From assembly GCA_009602725.1 (NCBI GenBank), contig WELB01000050.1, positions 693,932 through 725,739 on the forward strand: a stretch of DNA of 31,808 nt, in the 5' to 3' direction. Below are positions 21,770-31,189 of this stretch, piece by piece. A model generated the notes under the pieces. It did not search any database. It had not been told where the DNA came from and saw nothing but the letters and a program-made list of their open reading frames with translations. Source of the DNA: Spirogloea muscicola. Its lineage: Eukaryota > Streptophyta > Zygnematophyceae > Spirogloeales > Spirogloeaceae. Position 1 is the first letter of the stretch. Every line of letters begins with the position of its first letter. The translations under genes and the position numbers were made by a program.

Positions 21770-22140
21770 CAGAAGCTTGTGCAGACCGTGAGGAGTGGGT
21801 CCGGAAAGGAAGGTTCCAGAAGGCGTCCGGTCTGCCTTTTTGTTTTTTTCTGTACTACGTTTTAGTACTTCGTACTGGTTTTGGTCCTTCTAGAAGACGG
21901 GCCAGGCATCGACCTTGCATTTAAGAAAAGTACTTTATTATTTGCCCAGTAGACACGCCCACAAGTACAACCCTCGCGGCACGCTCGTCCGGCGGGTGGT
22001 CTGTAAGAACCTTCGAGCGAACACCCTTCCCTTCCTAGGATACCTCGCTTGAAGCATCCCTCGTCCGCAAGCTGCAAGCTACACGGACCTGCGGCTGCTG
22101 AGCATCCATCCGTACCAGCCAGTTTGCTTCGTGGATTGGC
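21770..22140. other. non-repeat island between repeat copies
   Basis: It begins after the repeat module at 21709 and ends before the copy at 22150. It contains a T-run (21837-21850), and the minus-strand ORF 21862-22185 has no recognisable motif. Possibly an insertion of unknown nature. Confidence 0.3.
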
Positions 22141-22570
22141 GTAATCTCCTAACCCTTGTCCCTTCATTTTGGGCTGGCTATTCACAGCCTACACAGCCTT
22201 TGGAAGAGCTTCTACTTTTCCGGCCCTTTTCTGCTGCTACTAACCCGGCGTTACTAAGCTCCCCTCGCTGTAGTCTCGTGCATTGCTGTATGGTTTAGGC
22301 GCCTTCCGGCTCTTCAGACCTTGTCCATTCCTCTTGGGCTGGCCTTTCCCAGCCACCTTTCTTAAATCGGGCGAGCTTCTTCATCTTATCCCCCCCCACA
22401 TCTATCATCTTCTCTCGCCCCTCGTACGAAAGATCCGTTTCCCAGCCGACCGCCGCCCAACAGCTGGGCGGGGCCGTCGGCGGTGGCACGGTCCTTCTTT
22501 TTAGGCTGGCCAATCACAGCCACCGCCCTCTTTCAGAAGAAAATGGAGTGTACTAGTGCAGAAGACTAGA

Positions 22571-22800
22571 GAAGGCGCGCGGAGCGCATGAATTTAAAGG
22601 GAGGCCAATTCAAGCCAATACAGTGTTCCAGGCAGAGTCAAGTGCATTCTAAACAAATCTAATTAATACGGAGACCTTAACTAAGGTGCCTAAGGTAAGA
22701 AGAGGAGAGAATGTCGCGCGGTGCGCATGAAATGGAAGCGAGGCCAATCAAGCCAAAGCACTGTTCAGGCAGAAAACGCAGGAAGTGCAAAAAGGAGAAG
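22571..22800 (+). repeat. two tandem copies of the GCGCGCGGTGCGCATGA module
   Basis: 22571-22620 and 22709-22756 share GCGCATGAA, GGGAGGCCAAT/GCGAGGCCAAT, TCAAGCCAA and GTTC(C)AGGCAGA, 138 bases apart. The pair lies 260-490 bases upstream of ArsM2. Confidence 0.75.
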
Positions 22801-22959
22801 CAGCTCTGCTAATGTCAGACAGTGGCTGAGAGGGGAGCCAGCCCAAGGGGATGTACAATATGTACAGTGTCGGCAGTGGACACCGGCCGGGTCGGTGCGG
22901 CAGCAGGCGGCTTTTGGCCTACATGGGGAGCGGCATTCTTAACCGTATTTTTGCCGTCA

Positions 22960-22996
22960 GGGAATCTGGGACCCGCCCACCAGGTCCCAGATTCCC
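22960..22996 (+). promoter_or_regulatory. perfect 14-bp hairpin in the ArsM2 leader region
   Basis: GGGAATCTGGGACC (22960-22973) and GGTCCCAGATTCCC (22983-22996) are perfectly complementary with a 9-base loop, 62 bases before the ArsM2 ATG. If transcribed it would be a very stable 5' leader stem; it could instead be a protein-binding dyad. No counterpart was seen upstream of ArsM1. Confidence 0.6.
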
Positions 22997-23016
22997 ACCC
23001 CTCGTCCCGCGCTCGG

Positions 23017-23053
23017 CGCCGCCGCCGCCTCCGCCGCCGCCGCCGCCGCCGGC
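23017..23053 (+). repeat. (GCC)n microsatellite just upstream of ArsM2
   Basis: A GCC/CCG run with one TCC interruption ends five bases before the ATG. Confidence 0.85.
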
Positions 23054-23057
23054 GAAC

Positions 23058-25263
23058 ATGGCGGCCGCCATGAGCGCGACGCCCGCGGTGTCGCACGGCG
23101 ACGTGAGCGAGTACTACGGCAGCGTGCTCCAAAGCCAGGGCGACCTCCAGACGTCGGCGTGCATGGTTCAGGTGCGCGCCGGGCTCCAGGGCTGCTGCGT
23201 CCCGGCGAGCGCCAGGCTCCTCGGACCGAGCACCGATGGCAGCCATTGTGCTGAGGAAGCCCTGAGCAGCGGCCGCCTCTGCCATGCCAAGACGTGCTTG
23301 CCGTTGTACTTGGCCACTTTGGCCTTCCATTACTCCAATACACGCGAGCTTACGTGCAGTGCGCCTGCCTTGCGGGGCGGCTGCGGCAGCACAGGGGGAG
23401 GAGAGCCGGCGCGTACGCCAGCTCCTGCGCAACGTCCACCCGACGGTGCTCGACAAGTTCTACGGCTGCGGCTCGCCCTTCCCGCCGCTCCTGCAGGTCC
23501 GACGCCGCAGCCGCCCGCGCGCATGCTTCGACCATGGCTCTGGACGACGGGGCTGGGAAGCGTCGGCGAGCGAGCACATGCGCCGGACCGGAAGCCATGC
23601 ACAGTGGGGCCGGCGACAGTGCCGTTGCCAGGGCTCAGGTGTTGCCTGAAGGCAGGGAGCTACGGTGCTGGACCTGGGGTGCGGCACCGGCCGAGACGTC
23701 TACTGCAGCGCAGCTCGTGGGGCCCACTGGCAGGGTCATTGGCGTCGACATGACAGGTACATTCAGACCGCCGGAGGCCTTGACAACAGAGATTTGAGGT
23801 GTTGAGTCCTCAAGTCACGCGTGTATCGCAGGGTCTGGGGTTTACCAGATTCCAGTCTGTGTCCCTGCCACACCACACCACTAGCAAGTTGACCTATCAA
23901 CTGGGAATGGAGTCTGACTGTGTGTGGCCTTCTATGTCGATTTCTGGCTGGTCATGACTGTTGCACGTGCCGGCAAGCCACCGCAGATGAGCAACTGCTT
24001 GTAGCAAAGTCGTTCGAGGCTTGGCATCAGAAGAAGTTTGGATTTGCCGAGCCAAATGTGGAATTCAAAAAAGCCTACATTGAAGATCTGGCGAGCGCCG
24101 GTGTAACAGACGAGTGAGCCTGACCTTGCTCTCTTGCACGGCTTGCTGACTGTCTTGTTGTGGTGGAGTTGAAGCGCGCACAGCGACAGCTGTTGACCAA
24201 TTTTGCCGCGAAACTGCGTCCAGGTCAATCGATGTTGTAATCTCCAATTGCGTCGTGAATCTCGCACCCAGCAAGGAAGTGGTGTTCAAAGAGGTCGCAC
24301 GTGTCCTTAAGCCCGGTGGGGAGCTTTACTTCTCGGACATATATGCAGACCGGCGTGTGCCAGAGCACCTCCAAAAGGACAAGGTGGCATTTCTTACTTG
24401 TGCTCGCCATGTCTGGCTCTCAAGTTTGACAACTCATGCAGTAATGAACGGCCCCAAAACTGAAAGTTGGAGCTGCGTCTGTAGGTCTTATATGGTGAGG
24501 GCCTGAGTGGGGCGCTGTATATTGAGGACTGCCGGCGGCTCATGGCACGGGCGGGCCTTGGAGCGTGGGGGATCGTGACGGAGCGGCGCCTGGTTATCAA
24601 CAACGTCGATATCAAGCGCAAGGTTGGCGAGACCAGCTACTACAGTCTCACAGTGCGCGCCGTCAAGCTCCCGCCTGAGGACCAAGAGGACCTACTTGAG
24701 AATTACGGCCAGGTCTTGCTCCTGTCTCTTGCACCGCAAATGCTCATACCAAAGGATTTCCACGTGGCCTCACTGCAGTCTTACTGCAGAGAAGCCGTAC
24801 ATAAGAATGAAGAAGCGAATAATAAGCAGTGACAGTGCCTGTTCCACGTCCTAAACTGTAGTTGGCCCGGACGACTCTAGCCCCAGTTTACGTGATTCGA
24901 GCAGATACATAAACCCCAGATTACAATGACGTCAGTATGAAATTTGATCTGGGCATCAGGACTTCACCACCATCTTTACTGTTCTTTGACGTCCATCCCT
25001 GAAGTTTCTTGGTAGACCTGGCTGCGCTTGGCCTTGTACAGGTTGCGGTCTATGATGGTACGATTGAAGACAGCGAAAGTGCTTTTACACCGGACGTCGT
25101 GCGCTCCTTCCCAAAGGGCGTGCCAGTACCTGTGGACGCAACAACGGCCGCCATGCTCGTGCACTCGCGTTACGGGCAAGCGTTCACGATCTCAGTAAAG
25201 AGCCCACACCAAGGCAAGTTCTCGGCATGGAGCGGCAAAGTCGCCTCGGTTGCTGGCTCCTGA
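23058..25263 (+). pseudogene. arsM: second arsenite methyltransferase copy (ArsM2), frameshifted and lacking one arsenic-binding Cys
   Basis: Seven exons mirror ArsM1: 23058-23171, 23395-23496, 23656-23756, 23987-24113, 24224-24383, 24485-24712, 25042-25263. The second, fourth, fifth and sixth exons equal the lengths of their ArsM1 counterparts (102, 127, 160, 228). The third is 101 instead of 103: two bases are missing after GACGTCTAC (23703/23704), inside the SAM-binding GCGTGRDVY motif, which breaks the frame. Conserved motifs remain ([50 protein letters not shown], the C-terminal domain). The CmArsM Cys224 equivalent is Gly: GGC at 24500-24502 within [10 protein letters not shown]. There is no leader exon like that of ArsM1; the start is ATG 23058 or 23070. 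Either a decaying copy, or, if the 2-base loss is an assembly error, an ArsM of altered activity. Confidence 0.85.
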
Positions 25264-25900
25264 GTGGGCCCCGGCCCTCTGGCAGGCGGGCAGCCGGTCG
25301 GTTGCTGCTGGTAATGTATGGCCTGTTGGACCGAGCCTCTGTAGGCAATTATTCTGATTTGAGTGCATCTGCCTCTTGGTAAGATCATCACCAGGAGCAA
25401 ATGAAGGACGGCTGAATCCTCTGCTGCATTTGAGCTGACAGGCAAAGAGTGTTATCCCGTCAACCTCCTCTTGCTCCTGCAATTTCTGATAAGCCTGGGG
25501 GATGCATGCTGCAAACCTGTGGCGGCTGGAGAAGCTTACAGAAGGAGACAATCCCCGCTCAAAATAAGAAAGGGGGAAAAACCTCCATTCGGTGAGCTGC
25601 TGCAAGCAGACCGATGGACTGCAGGGGTCCACCAGCAAAGGCCAGCGCCTTTGCTGGCCTTTGCTGCTAGCGGAATCTGTTGTGGGACGTCAAAGTCTGA
25701 GTTGAGGGGGATCAGGATATTAGGATGTAAGAAAGAGGGTTTTGTCACGCACCTTGACAGTGCACGCCAACGCCCGGAGGCGGCTCCTGCTGCGCAGCAG
25801 GCCGCCGTAGTCTTCACTCGCCTTCTTCGGGGTTGCTCTTCCTCCCTCAGCTCATCTGACCTCCTACTGCTGACACGGGGGTACTAAAGAAGAAAGAAGA
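25264..25900. other. 3' flank of ArsM2, no gene recognised
   Basis: ORFs plus 25471-25887 and minus 25192-25638 overlap and lack motifs. It contains the hairpin at 25634 and an isolated TGTAA (25726-25730), the polyadenylation word used by chlorophytes, though 460 bases after the stop. Confidence 0.35.
25634..25665. repeat. perfect 13-bp hairpin, 6-base loop
   Basis: AGCAAAGGCCAGC (25634-25646) pairs with GCTGGCCTTTGCT (25653-25665). It is about 370 bases downstream of the ArsM2 stop and could lie in the 3' untranslated region. Confidence 0.8.
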
Positions 25901-25904
25901 AAGG

Positions 25905-26435
25905 ACGCTTCCAGGAGGGCGGTGGCAGTGAGAGGCCAACCCAGAGGAAAGAGTGAACAAAGTTCGAAGGGGGCAGGGAGAGCGCTAAAGCACACTGGAA
26001 ACCAAGGAGCTACGAAACACTCAGTGACCCCTGGTGAGCAGCCGCAGGTCGGAGAAACGGGTCTCTGGGTAGCGGGTTCCCCTGGCCAGAAGAAGTGGCA
26101 CTCCCAACGGGGGCAAGGGCTGTGAGAAGCCAGCCCGACAAGGAATTGACGAAGCTTCGAAGGGGCCAAATGACGGAGGGGCCTAAAAAGCGCTAAGCAG
26201 CTTCGAAGAGGCCTGAAGATGCTATGCTATGTCAGAACGGGGGACGATGGACCACTCGGTAGTTACGAGTGAGGAGCCTCAAATCCGACAGACTAGCTGC
26301 CGGAAAACCATCCCCAAGTCAGAGCCAGAGGCTAAGAGCGCCCTGTCTGCCTAGCCCGCTGATGCAGTCACGATGCGCCATCCTGCCCCTACAGACCTTG
26401 TCCATCACCGTGGGCTGGCCTCTCACAGCCACCAG
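25905..26435. repeat. two reverse composite repeats and one forward copy
   Basis: 25905-26070 and 26093-26300 are reverse copies. The order is CAACGGGGGCAAGGGCTGTG, CAGCCCGACA, CTTCGAAGGGG, GCGCTAA, then a GAGTGAGGAGCC / GGTGAGCAGCCGCAGGTC box. 26393-26435 is a forward copy (ACAGACCTTGTCCATCACCG, then GGGCTGGCCTCTCACAGCC). This is the clearest view of the full unit, about 170-210 bases. Confidence 0.7.
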
Positions 26436-26718
26436 TCAATCTGGACGCACTGTTCCAACTTTCCATGAACACGCTCTGTAAGCAGTGGCTGGCTAACACA
26501 GCCGCTCTTATAATCCCAGCTGCCGCATTCTTATTTCCCGCGGCACCCAGCTGCAGCTCCGCCTCCCAGGTCCACGGCGGCGTCGGGCGTGAGGCCCACA
26601 AGGCTTGCGGCGGGCCCCGGCAGCAGGCAACTGGCAACGAGAGCGAGGCCCGCTACGCGAGCCGTGAAGCCAGCTCGCGGGCAGCTCGCTGCTCAGGATC
26701 CAGGATTCATGCCTAAGG

Positions 26719-26778
26719 GGTTTAGGGTTTTGGGTTACAGCTTCGGGGTCAGGATTAGGGTTAGGTTTTAGGGTGAGG
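26719..26778 (+). promoter_or_regulatory. degenerate telomere-like repeats upstream of the GCIP-like gene
   Basis: GGTTTAGGGTTTTGGGTT and, 30 bases on, GATTAGGGTTAGGTTTTAGGG lie 250-310 bases before the ATG at 27029. They could be an interstitial telomere scar or telo-box promoter elements. Confidence 0.45.
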
Positions 26779-27028
26779 GCAGCCCGCTCGCCGTCGCCGC
26801 CATCACTGCCGGCAGCGCAACCGCTGCAGGGCTGCAGCCCGGCGCCGCCATTGCGTTGCCGCGAGGTGGCCCACAAAGCAGCGCGTAGCAGAAGCAGAGC
26901 AGAAGAGGCCCGAGCTCCGAGGTGCATTGCAGCAGGTGGGCTGCCGTGAGCAGCTCTTGTGGCGATCCGCCACGCGCGTGGCGGCCGCGGCGAGAGCGGC
27001 GGCGAAAGCGGCGGCGCCGGCGGCAACC

Positions 27029-29089
27029 ATGGCCAGGGGGGCGAGGCGGGCGCCGCCGCACACAACCGCCGGCGACGACGCCGCAGCTCGGGCGCAGCTC
27101 TGCGCGGGCGCCGCGCTGCGGCTCCGGGAGGCTGTCGAGGTCAGGGCCCCCCTTGAAATTTATACGCCTCCTCATCTTGAGCGCCAGCCGGCGGCCCCGC
27201 GGCGGCCGCCCGGTGCCGTGGGAGCTCAGCGCCGCCGATGTCATGTATAATTATGTCATGTGATCGCCCCGTGGGCAGCTGCTGGACGAGCCTGCGCCCG
27301 CCGGAGGCCGCAGCACCTCGCGGGCCGAGAGCTTTCAGGCCATCGAGGCCGTCGTCAGGAGCAGCAATCAAGGTGCTGCTGACCTGCCATCGTTGTCGTT
27401 GCTACCATGCCCTAAAGCTAACCCTAACCCTAATTGATTGTAACCCAACCCTGATTACTCCCAAACTCCAAATTGCAAACCTCAAAACCTGCCCTCCCCT
27501 TGTCACCAGCGCCAGACTCTAACTTCCAAAAAGCATAGGGTTTAGGATTTAGTGTTTTAGGTTTTGGGCTTTAGAGGATTACGATTCAGGGTTAAGGCAA
27601 TCTGAACGCGTCATCCTAGCCGCCAACTACAAGAGGTGGCATATGGGCGCCTCCACTGACGGTGGCCTGCCGTCGTCGTCTGTCCCAGTGGCCCTGTGCT
27701 GCGGTTCCATGGCTGGCGACCTTGGCCTGCAGGCCTGCACGAGCTCCGTTGCGGCGCTGACGTCGGCCGCCATCGAGCTCATCGTGGCTCTCCATGGCAC
27801 CTCCGCTAGCTCCAGCCGCACGCTGCTGGCGGCCCAGCGTGGAGCTGCCACTGCCGTGGTGGAGGCCTGCCTGGCCCTCATCTACGTGGCTTCCTCTGTC
27901 GCTGCCCAAGCGACTCCACAGGGTACTGCCTGCCATCTGCTGCCGCCGTAGCAACTGGGACCCATCTCGCTTGCTCGCCCGCAGCAGGATGCAGCTACTT
28001 TCATACACATCTTTGGTTTCGTTGTCCTGAGGATTCCCAGTACTTCAGTCTGGCTCTTAGGGTGCATGTGTTAGTGCTCAGACCTCTGATATGCCTTTGA
28101 CATAGACCTTAAGTGGCATCCACTATCAACATGGAGCAAGCTGTGAAACAAGTACGTGCTCAACATGTCTCTAAAATTCATGCTAGTCTTGCTGCCTTGG
28201 CCGTGCAGCGCTTGCAACAAGCCGCGATGGAAGCGGCAGTTCTTCAGACGGGGCAGGGCGCCTCTCGGTGTTTGTGGGCCGTGTGTGGAGTGCCTGCAAG
28301 GTGGCGAAATTGCTGCCAGCTGACAATCGAGCAGCGGTCGGGAGGGAAATAGCGCAGCTAGCGGCGTCCGTCCGCGACGTCGTGCGCGAGATGGGGGAGA
28401 TGGGCCAGCCAGCTGCACAGCCGCCAAGGGCAGCAATCGGTGCCGACGATGTCGCTAACAGTGACAGCGGTGACCAAGAAGAGGAGAGAAGCACTGTAGA
28501 TCTCAGTGCCAACTTTGCTGTGCGATGCACGGTCAGCAGAAGGGAGGAGGGCAGCGTTGTTGGCGGCGAGGACCGGAAAGGGGCTGCTGGAGCCGCCGTG
28601 GCTGCACATGCTGATGCGGACGAGGACTTGACTGACGACTTTGAGGTGCAGGACTTTGAGGGGGACTTTGACGACGGCGACCTGGAGCGCGTGGCAGGCG
28701 CCCGTGCTCTGTGCGAGCTCGTTCTTGCCGCGCTCAAGCAGTTGCTATATGCCGTTTCCGCCTGGCCGCCAGGAGGTGGCACCCCAGAGCCCGTGGCGGC
28801 CGACCTGGAGGCCGCGCTGGACCACGCTCAGGCGGCGTCCCGGGCGGTCGATGAGCTGGGCGCGTCGCTGTATCCGCCACAGGACGCCACCGAGCTGCGG
28901 CGATATGCGCGGGACCTAGCAGGGGCTCTCGGTGAGGCGGCTGCAGCCCTGGGGCGGTCCAGGACACTTGGCGAGGCCTTGGAGCTGTCCTCCATTGAGA
29001 CGAACACCGCACTCGAGAAGCTTGACATTGCAGTCGTAGCATGTCGAGCTGCCGCGACAGACTTTGTAAACGGGCTGGAAGATTTGTGA
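27029..29089 (+). CDS. GCIP/CCNDBP1 family protein (Grap2 and cyclin-D-interacting-like)
   Basis: Four exons with agreeing phases: 27029-27139, 27279-27372, 27689-27922, 28209-29089, giving 439 residues. The last exon holds the family signature: GRVWSACKVAKLLPADNRAA (about 171-190; GCIP proteins have VWxAC...P.DN.AA), an acidic stretch (about 283-306, DEDLTDDFEVQDFEGDFDDGD), then ALCELVLAALKQLL and AVDELGASLYPP (LYPP at 367-370). It ends in a helix, as in the animal and plant members. The animal protein binds cyclin D and represses proliferation; the plant role is poorly known. The first two exons (RAQLCAGAALRLREAVE, SRAESFQAIEAVVRSSNQ) fit the N-terminal helices. Joins 27689 and 28209 are chosen for phase and polypyrimidine tracts and are less certain. 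Intron 2 contains telomere-like repeats. Confidence 0.75.
27412..27600. repeat. telomere-like repeats of both orientations inside a GCIP-like intron
   Basis: GCTAACCCTAACCCTAATTG (27417-27436) reads CCCTAA. 27536-27570 reads degenerate TTTAGGG in the opposite sense, about 100 bases on. Both lie within the intron 27373-27688. Confidence 0.7.
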
Positions 29090-30730
29090 CATTGCCGGCA
29101 GGTCTGCAGCAATGCTTGCGCCTACCTGCACCTCAACAGCTGCCTTGGCTGCCGCAGAAGCAGGTGGGACAACCTCACAGGCCACGAGATCCCCGTCCTA
29201 CGGTAGTCTCATGCCCTTGCAATGGCATGCATTGGATTTGACGAGGTGCAAATTCACAGTGGCAAGGACTTCCACCCACCAGAGAGATTTGGCTCTTCAA
29301 GAGTCGTCAACTCTTTCAGTTCATCTTGTGATTGGCTGCCACTGCCGATTGTGCCCACATTCCGGCAGGGAGTCTAATCTGGTGGCAATAGGGTTACTTC
29401 CCTTACTCAAGGCGCTCTTCTTAGGTCAGATGTCCACAGCGCTGCCGCAAGAGCAAGTTCGAGGTTAGGGATGACAATCTTACTTGGCAGCAATGTTCTT
29501 CTCCAGCGCCCTATTGGGCGCCATTTCGACCCAGAACGCTTTTGCCACCAAGGCGATGCTGAATGCTTTGGTTCAAATGAGAACTTGAATGCTGCAGCTC
29601 TTGCAATCCACGTAGACTTGCACTACTGCCTTCACGCTTGCATGCTCCGGCAGGCCATTCACCTCCAAGGCCAAGGACACATTCTAGCACATTGGGCCGC
29701 CTCCTAGTCGCCACTGATGAGCGATAAGATTTCCCACCAACACTGGGAGCTTTCACAAAGGTCAGCTTTCGTCGCCGTCTTTGTGCCAGCTCCGCGCCGC
29801 ACGCCATTCCCGTTAGTACGCCTACTGCAAGCCTCTCCAAGCATTCGTCAAGCCACCTCCCCACAGCCTTGATGCTCCCACTTTGTACCATCATCACACA
29901 TGCGATTGCAATCTACTTTCGTGTTCATGCCATAGCAGGCCAAGCAGTAATTGTTCGCTCTCCCTATTACTGGTGCGCAGGAGTAATGGAAGGATGCACT
30001 GCTAAGAAGGTGTCTGGTGGACCACACAAGTAGGATGTAAGGGCTTAAGAATCTTTGGGCCTGCCCATAGGGATCAACTAGGACCAGGTAGCACCAACTT
30101 CACAGATGTAGTCATTCACCAGAAAGCATCCTACCGCAAATAGTGGCACCTGAGTTACCATGCATTATGCTTGGCACGAGATACTGAATTTTCATGGATT
30201 CAGCATGCGTCAAATGCACGATAAATGGACCAGCTATGACGAAGACCCTCAATTTCCATGTTGCTGTGTCCCCTATGAGGTACCACCCTACTGCAACTTC
30301 AACAAGTTGGAATGTTTATGCAGTGTCAAATGCACGGCAAGGAGATGTGCTCTTCCCCTTTGATAACATCACAAGAATACCTCTCTGGGACGGCTCAAGC
30401 ATGCAGTAGCAGATCGGTGCTAGCTGTATGCGCAGCAGTCAATGGGGGACAAGAGGGAAGCACGCACCCAGCTGTGATGGTAGCATTCAGAAAGGTGCTG
30501 GCCGTGAGAGGCTGACCTGCAAGAGCAATATGGCTGATATGAAGTGTGCAGCATGACTGTTGACAGGACGAGTCGACAGTAGCACAATAATCTAGTAAGA
30601 ACAAGACACCCTCCTTTGAAGGCCATCAAGAAGAGAGGAGCACGCAGAAGCTACTTCTGTGCCACGCTGTGCCACGCATACTGGATGTGACGTGTATCGA
30701 AGTGGCCCTGACGACGGTAGCCTGCAATTC
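29090..30730. other. intergenic, no confident gene
   Basis: The minus-strand ORF 29511-29897 (128 codons) begins with a plausible helical segment (VGRWLDECLERLAVGVLTG) and a basic stretch (AQRRRRKLTFVKAPSVGGK). It could be an exon of an unrecognised gene, but no partner exon was found. 29900-30730 shows only short, composition-neutral ORFs. No RNA gene was recognised. Confidence 0.35.
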
Positions 30731-31144
30731 CTACAATTGCTTCGCCTGAAGCTGATGCTGCTGCATAGTTACTAAGCGCGCTTGCAGGTCAGCCGTGCAG
30801 CTGTCGGCAAAGTATAGTTGCCATTGCAGGCCCGCAACCTTAGAACTGAGCCTGGAGGCCGCAGCCTGCGCCGCAAGCGCATCACCTTGCGCCTGCTGGC
30901 GGCACAGCTGTAGCTGCCTCGTCAGGTCTCGGCAGAAGTCATCAAGGTGGACGGCCTCGTAGTACAGAGCTCTGGCCTGCTCTGTCCTGCTGCGCGCGTA
31001 ACGCTCGAGTTGGGCACTGTCCTCCAGCATATTTGCGGGCCCCACGCGACAAAATGGTCGCGCTCCAAGGCCGTATATCCAGCACCTCTGCCAGGCATCC
31101 GCCAGGTGCACGGCATGCTCTGCCTTAAGATGCAGCAGCATCAC
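30731..31144 (-). CDS. coiled-coil-like ORF, left arm of an inverted duplication
   Basis: 137 codons, ATG-started, rich in Gln, Ala, Leu and Arg with heptad-like spacing (QLERYARSRTEQARALYYEA, FCRDLTRQLQLCRQQAQGDA). The arm is repeated in opposite orientation at 31214-31490. Just inside, a second frame (30922-31116) reads LERDHFVAWG, which matches the sense of the other copy, so at least one copy has shifted frame. No family is recognised. It could be a pair of exons of a coiled-coil protein or a decayed pair. Confidence 0.4.
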   Translation of the reverse strand: MMLLHLKAEHAVHLADAWQRCWIYGLGARPFCRVGPANMLEDSAQLERYARSRTEQARALYYEAVHLDDFCRDLTRQLQLCRQQAQGDALAAQAAASRLSSKVAGLQWQLYFADSCTADLQARLVTMQQHQLQAKQL

Positions 31145-31189
31145 CTCGTCACCAGCACTTCGGCAGAGGCTGCATGGCGGGCCGCCTGC

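Larger units (their letters stand above)
20500..22530 (+). repeat. field of dispersed hairpin repeats between the two arsM copies
   Basis: At least eight plus-oriented copies carry GACCTTGTCAATTCTTTT-like words followed by the core GGGCTGGCCTCTCACAGCC, often then CCATTGGGAGAGCCACTTCTT. They sit near 20506, 20567, 21060, 21244, 21355, 22150, 22312 and 22494. The core is self-complementary at its ends (GGCTG/CAGCC), and copies differ in the loop. Reverse copies or modules occur at 20976 and 21553-21765. Copies are not evenly spaced, so this is dispersed repetition, not a CRISPR or satellite array. Confidence 0.75.

Noticed and set aside
20500-22530. CRISPR or tandem satellite array
   Set aside because: The repeats are irregularly spaced, variable in length, in both orientations and mixed with other modules, in a eukaryotic context.
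22851-23753. 300-codon plus-strand ORF spanning the ArsM2 5' half
   Set aside because: It shares only the first exon frame of ArsM2 and then reads through an intron and out of frame over exons; the conserved ArsM motifs lie in other frames joined by GT-AG introns.
28113-28352. Frameshift in the GCIP-like gene near 28255
   Set aside because: Joining 27922 to 28209 gives one continuous in-phase model with a good polypyrimidine tract, so no frameshift has to be assumed.
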